A DNA stretch of 33,072 nucleotides from Candidatus Nitrosopumilus sp. (GCA_029881195.1 JAOUNB010000010.1:1-33072), one strand, 5' to 3'. Positions 7,956 to 17,470 are shown, counted from the stretch's first letter. Translations and numbers: made by a program. Notes: generated by a model from the letters alone, not told the origin.

Positions 7956-8120
7956 TATCCAATACCAATAATTTATAATTTTAATTGTAAAAAGTTCCTA
8001 ATCAAGCATTTCTTGACTCTTCTGATGGAAGGATTGTTCCACGTAGTATGAACATATGTATCTAACCGATATTAACAAAAAATAGTATTTTCAATGAAAA
8101 TACCCAGGTAGAAATTATCG

Positions 8121-8276
8121 GTGAGTAGAGTTAGAAAAATCAAAAACCAGTACAGTTTAATTCTAATTGAACAAAATAAAGTTATGAAGGTCGATGGTAG
8201 TAAAATCATCTTTGGATTAGGTGTTAGTGCATCTGTAACGACGGCAATAATTGTACTATATTTCTCAATTCGTTAA
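8121..8276 (+). CDS. Putative small single-helix membrane protein
   Basis: An open frame of 51 codons from GTG 8121 (VSRVRKIKNQYSLILIEQNK) to TAA 8274. A shorter form would start at ATG 8184. The first half is basic, and residues about 29-48 (KIIFGLGVSASVTTAIIVLY) form one clear transmembrane helix ending FSIR. The coherent basic-then-hydrophobic design argues for a real gene, although it is short and has no recognised homologue. It lies 31 nt upstream of the next gene, so the two may share a transcript. Confidence 0.45.
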   Translation: MSRVRKIKNQYSLILIEQNKVMKVDGSKIIFGLGVSASVTTAIIVLYFSIR

Positions 8277-8307
8277 AGATAAATCATCATAGAAGGTGGA
8301 TAAAGCG

Positions 8308-8628
8308 TTGTCAGCAACAAATGAATTCAAGGTTACACAGATAGTAGATAATGGACAAATGATTCAGTTGACATTAATTGAAAACGTTTCAACTGAACCA
8401 ATATCACAAAAACAAATGATCATAGAAAATGTTTCAAAGAAGCTTGATTCTGAGACAAAAGAACAAGTAATGCCATTACTTGAAGCTATCTTACAAGCAC
8501 AGCCAACGGTTAATATTAAATCATATCAACAAACACAAATTACAATAGCAATGCCAAAATCAAGATATGACAACATGGGAAGACCACAAGTTGGAAGTAT
8601 GATTGAAGTGAACTTGAAAAAATTCTAA
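8308..8628 (+). CDS. Conserved-looking small protein, unknown function
   Basis: A 106-residue protein. I place the start at TTG 8308 because aggtgga (8294-8300), close to the archaeal Shine-Dalgarno consensus, lies about 8 nt upstream; a GTG at 8296 would sit inside that ribosome site. The fold looks alpha/beta: a strand pair ([20 protein letters not shown]), a helix ([20 protein letters not shown]), and two further strands ([10 protein letters not shown] and [10 protein letters not shown]). No catalytic residues stand out. The 3' end overlaps the convergent gene by 4 nt. Confidence 0.65.
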   Translation: MSATNEFKVTQIVDNGQMIQLTLIENVSTEPISQKQMIIENVSKKLDSETKEQVMPLLEAILQAQPTVNIKSYQQTQITIAMPKSRYDNMGRPQVGSMIEVNLKKF

Positions 8629-10652
8629 AGATGTGAATTTATTTCATCTAGTGTGTATAACGGCAAAGAACAAGCAAAATCCTTACAAATAAAAACGACA
8701 GATTTATCTTCAAAAGTTTTTCCAGCAAATATAGAATATTCGGAAAGAGTGTTTAATTGAGAAGAACTTTGCATAGTTATAATAAATGAGTTGGGCAAAT
8801 AATTCGTAAGAATAGAATTACACAGTTCAGAATTTTCGGTGTTGATAATCATAATTTCCAAAGGTTTTTCAATATAATAAAAAATGGTATTGAGCAAATA
8901 TCCAAATCCAAAAGGATTTTCGGCAGCAACCTGCGCCTGAGATTCCATTATTTTTGTGGAAATTTCAAGGAAATTTTGGTTTTGAGATAGATGAAATAGT
9001 CTGAGCATTATAAAAGCAGACACGGAGTTTCCAGAGGGTAATGACAAATCATAGTTACTTTTTGGCCGAATGATTAGGTTTTCATGATTATCAGAAGTCA
9101 TAAAGAAGCTGTTGGTATTTGAGTCCCAAAAATGATTTATCAAATGATGGCCCAGTTTTAAGGCTAATTCAAGATATTTTTTTTCAGGTTCAATTTCAAA
9201 TACATCTAACAATGCATTTACAAAATATGAATAATCTTCTAGGTATCCATCAATTTTTGCTTTTCCATTTTTGTAAGTACGCAATAATGTACCATTTTTA
9301 AAAAGATTACTTTCAATAAAAGAAATATTGTTTTTTGCTGCGTCAAGATATCTAACATCATTAGTAACACGATATCCTTTTGCAAATGCTGTAATCATCA
9401 AAGAATTCCATGAAACTAAAATCTTATCATCCAAACCTGGTGGAATTCGTTGAGATCTAACTCTTAATAATTTTTCAGAACACGAATTTATTATTTCTTG
9501 AGATTTTTGTTCAGTGATTCCAAAATTAAATGCCACTGTTGAAAGATTGAGGTTATTACACAGAATATTATTTCCTTCCCAGTTTCCTCCATCAGTAACA
9601 TCAAAGTAAAGACAAAATAGATCAGCATCATTACCGAGAATTTCTTTGATTTCACTTTTCTTCCAAACATAGAATTTTCCTTCAACACCTTCTGAATCCG
9701 CATCATATGCAGAATAAAATCCACCTTCAGGAGAAGTCATTTCACGTAAAACAAAATCAAGCGTTTTTTTCATTACATCAAGATAGAAAGGATCTTTTGT
9801 AATTTGATACGCCTCGACATAGTTAACAGGTATTAGTGCATTATCGTATAACATCTTTTCAAAATGAGGAACTAACCACTTTGCATCTGTAGAATATCTA
9901 GAAAAACCACCACCTATTTGATCAAAAATGCCACCCTTTGCCATTTTTTTGAGTGTTTTAAGTGCAAATTCATCGAATTTTGAGATGCCTGAAAGTTTTG
10001 CGTAACGAAATAGAAAGGAAATATTTGCGGCGTTAGGAAACTTCGGGGCAGAACCAAATCCACCGTGTATAGGATCCCCTATTTGAAATAAATTCATGGC
10101 GGCCTCATCAAGAATTGCTCGTTCTAGTTTTGTTGGAATTGTAGTGCTTTCTGTTTTTTGAAGGGCATCAAGAAATTTTTCAGACGATTTTTCAATATCT
10201 TTTGGTTTTTCATCCCATGCTTGGGATAACTGCCTGCAGATACTTCCAAAGCCAGGTCGTCCGTCAGAATCCAAAACAGGAAAGTATGTACCAACATAGA
10301 ATGGTTTTTGATCAGGCGTAAGAAAAACACTCAACGGCCAACCACCTTGACCTGTTGCGATCTGACAAACTTTTTGATAAATATCATCAATGTCAGGTCT
10401 TTCTTCTCGATCAACCTTAATGTTTACAAAATGTTCATTCATGAATTTTGCAACTTCTTCATTTTCAAATGATTCATGAGCCATCACATGACACCAATGG
10501 CAAGAGCTATAACCAATGCTAAGAAAAATGGGCTTGTTTTCATCTTTTGCTTTTTTTAATGCGGTTTCATTCCAACCGTACCACTCAACGGGATTATGCA
10601 CATGTTGAAGCAAATATGGACTGGTTTCATGAATGAGATTATTTTCTACCAC
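8625..10652 (-). CDS. Thioredoxin-domain protein of the YyaL/SPATA20 (DUF255) family
   Basis: A 675-residue protein with a GTG start. The N-terminal 160 residues are a thioredoxin-like DUF255 domain with the family signatures HNPVEWYGW and [13 protein letters not shown]; Cys51 and Cys54 form the CHWC redox motif. The remaining 500 residues form an (alpha/alpha)6 barrel like N-acylglucosamine epimerases and glycosidases, with typical blocks [20 protein letters not shown] and [14 protein letters not shown]. Family length is usually 650-700, so this one is complete. The biochemical reaction is not established for the family; redox or sugar-related roles are suggested. It is transcribed alone and converges on the small gene at 8308. 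Confidence 0.93.
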   Translation of the reverse strand: MVENNLIHETSPYLLQHVHNPVEWYGWNETALKKAKDENKPIFLSIGYSSCHWCHVMAHESFENEEVAKFMNEHFVNIKVDREERPDIDDIYQKVCQIATGQGGWPLSVFLTPDQKPFYVGTYFPVLDSDGRPGFGSICRQLSQAWDEKPKDIEKSSEKFLDALQKTESTTIPTKLERAILDEAAMNLFQIGDPIHGGFGSAPKFPNAANISFLFRYAKLSGISKFDEFALKTLKKMAKGGIFDQIGGGFSRYSTDAKWLVPHFEKMLYDNALIPVNYVEAYQITKDPFYLDVMKKTLDFVLREMTSPEGGFYSAYDADSEGVEGKFYVWKKSEIKEILGNDADLFCLYFDVTDGGNWEGNNILCNNLNLSTVAFNFGITEQKSQEIINSCSEKLLRVRSQRIPPGLDDKILVSWNSLMITAFAKGYRVTNDVRYLDAAKNNISFIESNLFKNGTLLRTYKNGKAKIDGYLEDYSYFVNALLDVFEIEPEKKYLELALKLGHHLINHFWDSNTNSFFMTSDNHENLIIRPKSNYDLSLPSGNSVSAFIMLRLFHLSQNQNFLEISTKIMESQAQVAAENPFGFGYLLNTIFYYIEKPLEIMIINTENSELCNSILTNYLPNSFIITMQSSSQLNTLSEYSIFAGKTFEDKSVVFICKDFACSLPLYTLDEINSHL

Positions 10653-10695
10653 GTTTAATCAAAGTTTTTTCAATATTAGTAGTTAATTGGTCATA

Positions 10696-10929
10696 TTATC
10701 CCCAAATTCCTCTACCTTCAGTTAATTCATAAATTCTAACATTGATTTTTCCTAGTAATTTTACTTTTGATTTGTGAGCCTTTTTATCATGACTATAATC
10801 TTTCTTTTCAACTAGTTCTTGGAGTCTCTGTAATTGTTCTAAGGATAATTTCTGAAATTCATTTTTGGAGAAAGTGATTTGCTGTAACAATTTTACTCTT
10901 TCACGATCTTCATCAGTAATTTCGACCAT
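10696..10929 (-). CDS. Small charged helical protein
   Basis: A 77-residue protein beginning MVEITDEDRERVKLLQQITF. It is rich in Glu, Lys and Gln and probably forms a helical hairpin over residues 5-45, followed by a basic stretch (DKKAHKSKVKLLGKINVRIY) and the tail GRGIWG. The basic patch would suit nucleic-acid or ribosome binding, but that is a guess. It lies 43 nt upstream of the DUF255 gene on the same strand and may share a transcript with it. Confidence 0.6.
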   Translation of the reverse strand: MVEITDEDRERVKLLQQITFSKNEFQKLSLEQLQRLQELVEKKDYSHDKKAHKSKVKLLGKINVRIYELTEGRGIWG

Positions 10930-10972
10930 GGTGAGATTGAATATTGGTCCTTTATTTTTCTAGTGAGAGAAT

Positions 10973-10980
10973 CTTAAAAT
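10973..10980 (+). promoter_or_regulatory. TATA-like box of the alcohol dehydrogenase gene
   Basis: The sequence cttaaaat is centred about 27 nt before the ATG at 11003, the expected distance for a leaderless transcript that begins at the start codon. Confidence 0.5.
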
Positions 10981-11002
10981 TTCGCGCTTTATTGTCTAGA
11001 TT

Positions 11003-12037
11003 ATGGAAAAAATGCGTGCTATGGTACTTTCTGAATGTGCTAAAATTGAAACAAAACCATTGAAACTAACCGAAATTGATAGACATGAAATTCAAAGATC
11101 AAATGAGGTTTTAATAAAGATTGAGGCATGCGGGGTTTGCCATTCTCAACTTCATGGAATTGAGGGAGATTGGAAAAACATTGGAATTCCACCAATTCTT
11201 CCTACAGTTCCAGGTCATGAGATTGTTGGAAAAATAATTCAAATTGGAGATTCAGTTTCAAAATTCAAAATAGGGGACAGAGTAGGTATTACACCACTAT
11301 TAGAGGCATGTAAAGAATGCCAATATTGTAGAGAAGGTAAAGAGTACCTTTGTGAATCATCAACAATTACAGGTGAATCATTCAAAGGAGGCTATACAGA
11401 ATACATTACAGTTACAGAAGATTTTGCAACTAAAGTTCCAGAAAGTATGAAGCCAGAGTATGCTGCACCATTGTTTTGTGCAGGCATTACAGCATACAAA
11501 GCAGTAAAAGCAGTAGAACCAAAATCACATAAAAAAATTGGAATTTTTGGAATTGGTGGAGTTGGACATATGGCAGTACAATTTGCCAAAGTTGAAAATT
11601 GTGATGTGATAGCATTTTCTAGAACCCAAAAACACCTTGATATTGCAAAGAAATTGGGAGTAATTGATACCATGGTATTTTCTGAAGATCAAGAAAAATT
11701 TCTCGGTAAATTAAAAGAAAAACATGGAATGCTAGATGGAGCCATAGTTTTTGCACCTTCTGATATCGTAACAGATACTGCAATAAAATCAGTAAAGAAA
11801 GGAGGCCTGATTGTTATTGCTACAGTTGGGAAAAATCCTTCATTTATGGCATTTGAGGAAAAGACAATCAGAGGAACTTTGATAGGTTCTACAAAAGACA
11901 TGGAACAAGTAATCAAAATATGTGATGAAAATAATATAGAAGTTATTTCTCAGGCATTCTCATTAGAAAGTGCAAATGAAGTACTCAAAAAATTAAAAAA
12001 CTCAGAAATAGAAGCAAGAGCGGTTTTAATACCTTGA
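11003..12037 (+). CDS. Zinc-dependent alcohol dehydrogenase (MDR family)
   Basis: A 344-residue medium-chain dehydrogenase/reductase. The catalytic zinc ligands are visible in CGVCHS (Cys46), GHE (His72) and PLFCAG (Cys159). The structural zinc site is complete: Cys103, Cys106, Cys109 and Cys117 in CKECQYCREGKEYLC. The nucleotide-binding Rossmann turn is FGIGGVGHMA (about residues 182-191). It oxidises alcohols or reduces aldehydes with NAD(P)(H). In an autotroph using the 3-hydroxypropionate/4-hydroxybutyrate cycle a semialdehyde reductase role is conceivable, but nothing here fixes the substrate. A preceding TATA-like box suggests its own promoter. Confidence 0.92.
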   Translation: MEKMRAMVLSECAKIETKPLKLTEIDRHEIQRSNEVLIKIEACGVCHSQLHGIEGDWKNIGIPPILPTVPGHEIVGKIIQIGDSVSKFKIGDRVGITPLLEACKECQYCREGKEYLCESSTITGESFKGGYTEYITVTEDFATKVPESMKPEYAAPLFCAGITAYKAVKAVEPKSHKKIGIFGIGGVGHMAVQFAKVENCDVIAFSRTQKHLDIAKKLGVIDTMVFSEDQEKFLGKLKEKHGMLDGAIVFAPSDIVTDTAIKSVKKGGLIVIATVGKNPSFMAFEEKTIRGTLIGSTKDMEQVIKICDENNIEVISQAFSLESANEVLKKLKNSEIEARAVLIP

Positions 12038-12071
12038 TTTGTAAAAATATTGGAGAATCTAACTTTTCAAC

Positions 12072-12224
12072 ATGAATTGTAATAGATGTCACCATACAGA
12101 TGAAGCACACTCCCAAAATGAGAACAGTAATTCCATCATCAAGGTAGGGAAATGTCAAATTCCTACTTGTACATGTCAGCAATACTTGGATCCAATTCAA
12201 AAGATTGATGAAGATTTATTGTAA
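12072..12224 (+). CDS. 50-residue zinc-binding-type mini protein
   Basis: An ATG at 12072 opens a 50-codon frame beginning MNCNRCHHTDEAH and ending PIQKIDEDLL. The N-terminus has a CxxC pair (Cys3, Cys6) with two His directly after. The middle has CQIPTCTCQQY, giving three more cysteines, so one zinc site can be built from the two clusters. The protein-like composition and paired Cys clusters argue that it is real despite its length. It lies 34 nt after the alcohol dehydrogenase stop on the same strand, so co-transcription is possible. Function unknown. Confidence 0.7.
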   Translation: MNCNRCHHTDEAHSQNENSNSIIKVGKCQIPTCTCQQYLDPIQKIDEDLL

Positions 12225-12257
12225 CGATTCATATACTAAAATTAATTAAAAATAATC

Positions 12258-12491
12258 ATGGACAGACATAAACCATCTGATGAGATGATTAAAGATTTAG
12301 ATAACATGCTATCAAAAATTAATGCAATGGAGATTGTTGCATCAGATGATTATCAAAAAAATTCAATCAAAATTTTGAGAGCACTAGTTGAAGGTCAAAT
12401 GCATTCTATCAACGAATTTCAACATTTGAAAAAAGCAATTGATTTACTTACGTTACAACTGTTTAAAGTCCAAAACAAAGTCAACAGTTAA
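12258..12491 (+). CDS. Small helical protein, unknown function
   Basis: A 77-residue protein with an ATG start at 12258. It is predicted nearly all helical with amphipathic heptads (SDEMIKDLDNMLSKINAMEI; FQHLKKAIDLLTLQLFKVQN), so a helical hairpin or coiled-coil dimer is likely. There are no cysteines or membrane segments. It follows the mini zinc protein by 33 nt and overlaps the convergent gene by 11 nt. No family is recognised. Confidence 0.65.
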   Translation: MDRHKPSDEMIKDLDNMLSKINAMEIVASDDYQKNSIKILRALVEGQMHSINEFQHLKKAIDLLTLQLFKVQNKVNS

Positions 12492-13026
12492 GTTTTGTGT
12501 CGCTTAATCCACAACTAGCACAACGATAAACAGTGGATTTTTCAAGAATTTGTTCGGCCTTCATTTCAGAGCCACAACACAAGCAAATAATTTTTTGGGG
12601 TAGTGAAATTTCCTCAGATTTTCGAATATTATATTCAGGTTCTGTTTTTGAAGCATTTACAGAATTACATGGAGGTTTGTAACGTGACAATATCTTATTG
12701 CGTACATTTTGTCTCTGATCCTTGCTTGATTCAAACATTGGCAATATTGCAAGATATAATGATTTTTCAGATCCAGATTTCTGAATCCAGCATTTAAAAT
12801 CTGGGTGTTGGATAAAAAAAGACTTATCATCAGTCTTTTCACAATCATCAACATAGAGAATATTGAATTTGTCTTGGTCTTTGGATAGGATAAGATACAC
12901 CAATTTTTCCATAGGGGGTCCCCATTCATCAAGAAGGATGGGTCCAAGAAACTCATATTGGAGAATTTGAATACTCAATATAGAGCATTTAGAGTTACTT
13001 TCTTTTCTTTTTTTCCCAAAAAACAT
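12481..13026 (-). CDS. Protein with C-terminal zinc ribbon, unknown function
   Basis: A 181-residue protein. Residues 1-135 form an unrecognised domain with a conserved-looking core (EFLGPILLDEWGPPMEKLVY) and no membrane segment. The last 40 residues are a zinc ribbon: two CxxC knuckles, CLCCGSEM and CASCGLS, about 20 residues apart. Ribbons of this kind bind nucleic acid or mediate protein contacts. It converges with the 12258 gene, overlapping it by 11 nt. Confidence 0.7.
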   Translation of the reverse strand: MFFGKKRKESNSKCSILSIQILQYEFLGPILLDEWGPPMEKLVYLILSKDQDKFNILYVDDCEKTDDKSFFIQHPDFKCWIQKSGSEKSLYLAILPMFESSKDQRQNVRNKILSRYKPPCNSVNASKTEPEYNIRKSEEISLPQKIICLCCGSEMKAEQILEKSTVYRCASCGLSDTKLNC

Positions 13027-13099
13027 ACTAATGACATCAAATTGATCGTAAAATCCAAACTTGAAAAGATTAAATTCAAGAGTTTTTGATTTTTAGTGA

Positions 13100-13348
13100 A
13101 TGAAAGAGCCTCACAATTATGCTAAAGTTGGATATGCAATGATTTTAGTTTCAGCTAGTCTTGCTGCAATAGGTCTTTTAGCATTAGCAATTGGTTCAGA
13201 TGTTCTTTTTGCAGATAATATGCAAAGAGAAAACACACAACATTTCAATGAATGTAAATTAAATGATTTTAAAACAGAAGGTTGTGAAAAATATTGGGAT
13301 AGAATTAATAGTGAAATTTCAGGAATTTATGTAGATCTAGACAAATAA
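13100..13348 (+). CDS. Small single-span membrane protein with a cysteine pair
   Basis: An 82-residue protein with a TATA-like attaaatt (13069-13076) about 28 nt before the ATG. One hydrophobic helix covers about residues 10-32 (VGYAMILVSASLAAIGLLAL). The C-terminal 45 residues are hydrophilic with Cys52 and Cys62 (NECKLNDFKTEGCEKYW), likely disulfide-bonded outside the cell. It ends 2 nt from the convergent membrane-protein gene. No family is recognised. Confidence 0.7.
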   Translation: MKEPHNYAKVGYAMILVSASLAAIGLLALAIGSDVLFADNMQRENTQHFNECKLNDFKTEGCEKYWDRINSEISGIYVDLDK

Positions 13349-13349
13349 C

Positions 13350-14036
13350 TTAGTAACCATTTGCAAAATCTTCAAACATGTTTTGATTTTTTGTTAGTTT
13401 GTTCATTGCATAAAATGCACCACCAACGATACCAGCTTGATAAAAAGTATACAAGAAAACTCCTGAAGATGTAGGGTCAGATTTTGTAAAACTCAAAACA
13501 AGAATTGTCATAAATACAAATGTTCCAACAAATGTTACCACCCGATTCAAAAAACCAGAATTCATTCCAACAATTCGTTTAGTTGCAGATGCCATTAATG
13601 TAATACTTGCAATAATCAGAAATGTGGCTCCGCCATTTGCGGTGACAAATTCATTTACCCAGAGCAAGAGCCCATCATCTAAAATTGAAACATCAGGCAT
13701 AATACTACCACCATTTATTGCAAAGTTAACAGCACTAAACATTCCACCTATAACAAAAAAGAATAAGAAGATTTTTACAATAGATCTTTTAAATGGACTG
13801 CGAATTTCTGATGGACTAACAGCTCTTTCTGTAATTCTTACTCCATAAAGAAATCCAACTGCCATAGCAGGAAGGAACATAATATTAATCAAAATTGGAG
13901 ATTCTTTATTGATGGATTCAATTTGAGGATAAAAGACTAGAAACAGGATTATTGCTAGAGATGCTGAAGATGCAAATAATATAATACCAAGATATTTGTG
14001 GTTGTTTGACTCATAGGTTGCATCCCAATCATACAT
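13350..14036 (-). CDS. Polytopic membrane protein, paralogue of the 1-595 gene
   Basis: A 228-residue protein from ATG 14036 (MYDWDATYESNNHKYLG). A TTG 13 codons upstream (14075) is open too, but a TATA-like ctttaattg (14057-14065, minus) is about 25 nt from 14036 and supports the ATG. Six or seven hydrophobic segments alternate with short loops; the basic loop SEIRSPFKRSIVKI sits before the third or fourth span. Layout and several short matches agree with the partial gene at the left edge of the window. No catalytic residues are visible, and function is unknown. Confidence 0.75.
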   Translation of the reverse strand: MYDWDATYESNNHKYLGIILFASSASLAIILFLVFYPQIESINKESPILINIMFLPAMAVGFLYGVRITERAVSPSEIRSPFKRSIVKIFLFFFVIGGMFSAVNFAINGGSIMPDVSILDDGLLLWVNEFVTANGGATFLIIASITLMASATKRIVGMNSGFLNRVVTFVGTFVFMTILVLSFTKSDPTSSGVFLYTFYQAGIVGGAFYAMNKLTKNQNMFEDFANGY

Positions 14037-14139
14037 TTTATGGACTCTTATGAATGCAATTAAAGGCCAAATCAAAAAATCATTTGGTCAAATTATCAAT
14101 TCTGTTTACCCTTTTTACTGGCAACAGCCAGGATATTTT

Positions 14140-14348
14140 GTGAAAAAAGGCATTCCCGTGTTGGGATAGGTGGAATTATTGGAATATTAGGCATTATTTT
14201 TCATCTTCAAGGGTACTCTGTAGTAGGACCTGAATCGTCATTTATGTATTCCAACCCTGATTGGATAACTTATGGAATCCAAATCACATTAGTTGGATTG
14301 GTCATAATAGGGATAGGCGCAACACTAGGCATTATGAAAAAAGGTTAG
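14140..14348 (+). pseudogene. Small two-helix membrane protein gene with a start-proximal frameshift
   Basis: From 14151 a clean frame encodes HSRVGIGGIIGILGIIFHLQ, then the motif GPESSFMYSNPDWITYGIQ, a second helix (TLVGLVIIGIGATLGI) and MKKG before the stop at 14346. No start codon lies early in that frame. GTG 14140, preceded by the ribosome site agga (14129-14132), runs into six A residues (14143-14148) in a different frame and stops at once. One extra A would give MKKRHSRVGIGG, a natural N-terminus. So either a 1-nt deletion broke the gene, or the assembly lost one A, or the cell slips on the run. The protein is about 69 residues if intact. Confidence 0.6.
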
Positions 14349-14626
14349 TTTTTACAAAGTGCCATACCGTTTGGTTTTTAGATTTTTTTTATTTTGATTG
14401 CCATCATCTCGTTTATTTGTACAGAAGAACGTATAGCATATTTTGCAATTATTAATCGCGATAAGTAATGAAATAATTTTGCTCTAGAATTTCGTTAATT
14501 GTGAGTAAACTGATCGTTTTTATCAATTTTACAACTAATTTGCATTTAGATAGAAAAAAGATACGTCATGTTTTTGAAAAAACATCAATCTAAAGACATC
14601 AGAACAATACCTTTATGAAAATAATG

Positions 14627-15823
14627 TTAAAATCCTGCAACCATAGGATCTTCAGGTTTCATTATCTCTCTTAACAAAATTGTTGCAAACATACCTCTTG
14701 ATAATGAGAACTCCACAGTATTTTCATAAGATGAGCAATCAAAGCAATTTATTGCGGCTTGTCTGAAACCACCCTCACTACTAACTTCCTGCATCTCTTT
14801 GATGAAAAAGTCTTTTGGTGTGACCTCTTCTTGTTTTAGTATTTTTGATATTTGATAGTCAAATCTTGTTTTTTTATAATATGAATATCCAACAAAAGGC
14901 AATGCCAGTCTTTGATCTAAACCAGATACATACTTTCCAATAGTACCATGAAAATCAAAACAAACATCACTTGGTTGAGTCTCAAAAAGATTTTCGCCAT
15001 CTAAAAAAGATAAACTTAGAGAACGATTAAAGATAAAAGATTGGTAGGCTTGAACATAAAATCGTCTCAAAGATAATGGAATAGCTCGAATTGCAGTAAG
15101 ATAGTCATCATGCTCAATCATTTCCTTAAGAACAGTTCTTTCAACATCCATTTGGCTTGGAACTTGATCAAGATACTGTTCATAATTTGCCTTATCTGAA
15201 AGTTTTTCACGAATCTCAGTATTTTCCTTTGAATCATAAATTGAGGTGAAAGACAATATGAGTTCAACAGCTTTTTTGAAATTCCGCTGTAAAATTGCCT
15301 TACCAATAAGATGTGTCACAGGTCTTTTTGAGCCAAAACGTTGGTAACCATAAAAATTCAATATTTTATCATAATCAATAAAAGAAGACAATTCGTTTGA
15401 ACATCCAGAAATTTTAATTTTGAAATGATTTGCTATCATTTGTTTTTTTGACAAAGGTTTTTTCACATATCCGATTCCTTCCAAAGAATATTTCTCAGTT
15501 GAAAAAGTTTCAATTGCTTTTCCTTTATTTCCAGAGCATACATATTGTTCTGTGATAGCAGACGCATCTTTTAATCCGAGAGATTTTAAACGAATTCCTT
15601 TTTTTCTAAAAATATTAGATAGAGCATGATTTGTGTCAATTTTTTTCTTTTTTAGTTTGTATACAGCATATCCCTGTTGATCGCTTATGGAATTTTTTGC
15701 TTTTTCGGAAATTACTTCAGTCACATAAAAATCCTCAGGGATTACTCGGATTTTTCCTCCAATTCCAGAAAAATCAGTACTGTAAACAGCAATACCAATT
15801 TGTGAATCTAAATTTGGAATCAC
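14627..15823 (-). CDS. truD: tRNA pseudouridine(13) synthase
   Basis: A 398-residue TruD-family enzyme that converts U13 of tRNA-Glu (and related positions) to pseudouridine. The catalytic aspartate sits in the family block LGLKDASAITEQ (Asp86), preceded by the N-terminal RVIPEDFYVTEVIS signature. Downstream are NFYGYQRFG and SLSRGMFATILLREIMKP, also typical. An insertion between the two halves of the catalytic domain (about residues 170-260) is normal for archaeal TruD. Its ATG overlaps the stop of the upstream propeller gene by 4 nt, so the two are translationally coupled, although their functions look unrelated. Confidence 0.93.
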   Translation of the reverse strand: MIPNLDSQIGIAVYSTDFSGIGGKIRVIPEDFYVTEVISEKAKNSISDQQGYAVYKLKKKKIDTNHALSNIFRKKGIRLKSLGLKDASAITEQYVCSGNKGKAIETFSTEKYSLEGIGYVKKPLSKKQMIANHFKIKISGCSNELSSFIDYDKILNFYGYQRFGSKRPVTHLIGKAILQRNFKKAVELILSFTSIYDSKENTEIREKLSDKANYEQYLDQVPSQMDVERTVLKEMIEHDDYLTAIRAIPLSLRRFYVQAYQSFIFNRSLSLSFLDGENLFETQPSDVCFDFHGTIGKYVSGLDQRLALPFVGYSYYKKTRFDYQISKILKQEEVTPKDFFIKEMQEVSSEGGFRQAAINCFDCSSYENTVEFSLSRGMFATILLREIMKPEDPMVAGF

Positions 15824-17421
15824 TTTATTGTCACTGTAACAAATTTACTGATTGCAACATCAGTAGATTGTGCACCAAGCAATATTTTGTAAATTCCAGG
15901 AACCGAATCTTCTGCAGCATGAATAGAAGTGAGGATTGGACGTGGAGTGTTAGAGTCTAATTGAAATGTTTTAGGAGAATTGTTGACAAGTTCAACATTC
16001 AGAAAGTCGTGAGTAGGAGACATAATTAATGAAACACCCAACAGATCTTTTTGTGATTTTGGCGATACAATAAAATTGAAATGTTTAGTATCACCAGGTG
16101 TAAGTTCAATAGAATCAGATTCAAATTGAATTTCAAGGGGTAATGAAACTGAGGTATCAACAACACCTATGTTATTTTCAACCCATTCAGTAAACCAAAT
16201 TTTTTCGCCATCTATTGCAAAATCGAATATTTGTGCCAAACCACAATCAGATAACATAAAACCAGTTCCAGGATCACAATCTCCCCAGTAAGGATTCTTT
16301 GAAGGCACATGATATTCTATAAGAGATTGGGATTTTGGATCCATCACAGAGATATTGTTTGCGTTTTGTGTATTAAATACAAGCCTACCTTGTTGATCAA
16401 TATCAATCCAATATGGTCTAGAAATAGGAGTTTTGACAATTCCAGTTTGATTTCCATATGTCGCAGGTAAAGGGTCGGATGTAATGTATTGAATAAATTT
16501 TTCAGTTACCGGATCAAAATTAAAGAAATATGATGATGTTGTATCTGCCAACCAAATAGTTCCATCATCAGCAACTACGGAACCATTTGGAGTAAGTAGT
16601 TCTGGAGGTAACGAATATATTTCAACAAAGTCAAGGAGGGGAAGCAATTTTTCATTGGAGTTTGAAACAGAATCAAAATAATCATTTTGATTAAATTTAA
16701 CTAAAACTCCTCCTTGTTGGAATAGCCAATTTGTAAACCAGACATTGTTATTTGCATCTATTGCAAAATCAGCAGTTACAGAATCATCAATAGGTGAAGG
16801 GATACTAAGATAATTAACATCTTCTTCAGATTGATTTGGATCTAGAAATGTAATTTTGTTTCCAGTGAAATCATTAACTATTATTTGAGAACCATGAATT
16901 TGGAGTTTTTGAGGTAAAGAATTTCCTTCAGAGGGATAAGGTAGTCGCCCATATTTTTCGTTTATAGTTGAAAATTTCCACACAGAATCATATGTTTCAT
17001 CAGTGTACCATACAGTTCCATCAGGTGCATAATCAATACCCCACATCATAGAACGTCCACCTTGTGGCCAAGAAGGATTGTCATATTCAACAAATGTTTC
17101 AGTAGTGGGATCAAATTTTGCTAGATTTCCAGTATTTGTTTCAGTAAACCAAACATTTCCATCATAATCAGTTACAATTGCTAAAGGATTAGTACACAAT
17201 GTCGGAATAGAAAACTCTCGAACATAATCAGTGGATTTTGCATTACTTGAACCACAAAATTGAGCACGTTGATCATCAGGGAAGTTGTCAGCTGGAGTAC
17301 CTGTAACGGTCAAATTAGGATTATTTTCCTCAGGATCGACTCCTGGAAATGCAATAAATATTGTAGAGGATAATAAAATAAAACCAAAAAAAATAGTCAC
17401 AAGAATCCCTTTTTTCTTCAC
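15820..17421 (-). CDS. Secreted Vgb-like beta-propeller protein
   Basis: A 533-residue protein with a GTG start and an N-terminal signal peptide or anchor (GILVTIFFGFILLSSTIFIA). Residues about 65-430 contain at least six repeats of the virginiamycin B lyase-like propeller pattern: (G/N)xxWFT, then a strand ending KFDP. Examples are GNVWFTETNTGNLAKFDP, GTVWYTDETYDSVWKFS, NNVWFTNW, GTIWLADT and EKIWFTEW. After about residue 430 follows an Ig-like beta domain (LTPGDTKHFNFIVSP to the end). The protein should lie outside the membrane. Lyase activity is proven only for true Vgb; here a binding or structural role is as likely. The 3' end overlaps truD by 4 nt. Confidence 0.88.
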   Translation of the reverse strand: MKKKGILVTIFFGFILLSSTIFIAFPGVDPEENNPNLTVTGTPADNFPDDQRAQFCGSSNAKSTDYVREFSIPTLCTNPLAIVTDYDGNVWFTETNTGNLAKFDPTTETFVEYDNPSWPQGGRSMMWGIDYAPDGTVWYTDETYDSVWKFSTINEKYGRLPYPSEGNSLPQKLQIHGSQIIVNDFTGNKITFLDPNQSEEDVNYLSIPSPIDDSVTADFAIDANNNVWFTNWLFQQGGVLVKFNQNDYFDSVSNSNEKLLPLLDFVEIYSLPPELLTPNGSVVADDGTIWLADTTSSYFFNFDPVTEKFIQYITSDPLPATYGNQTGIVKTPISRPYWIDIDQQGRLVFNTQNANNISVMDPKSQSLIEYHVPSKNPYWGDCDPGTGFMLSDCGLAQIFDFAIDGEKIWFTEWVENNIGVVDTSVSLPLEIQFESDSIELTPGDTKHFNFIVSPKSQKDLLGVSLIMSPTHDFLNVELVNNSPKTFQLDSNTPRPILTSIHAAEDSVPGIYKILLGAQSTDVAISKFVTVTIK

Positions 17422-17470
17422 ACTTAAAAAATATGAAAGCCTTGTTATATCTCATTCTCAGTTGCTGTAA

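Noticed and set aside
14570-14590. Short inverted repeat atgtttt/aaaacat
   Set aside because: A 7-bp stem of mostly A and T in an AT-rich gap is expected by chance. No promoter or terminator role is supported.
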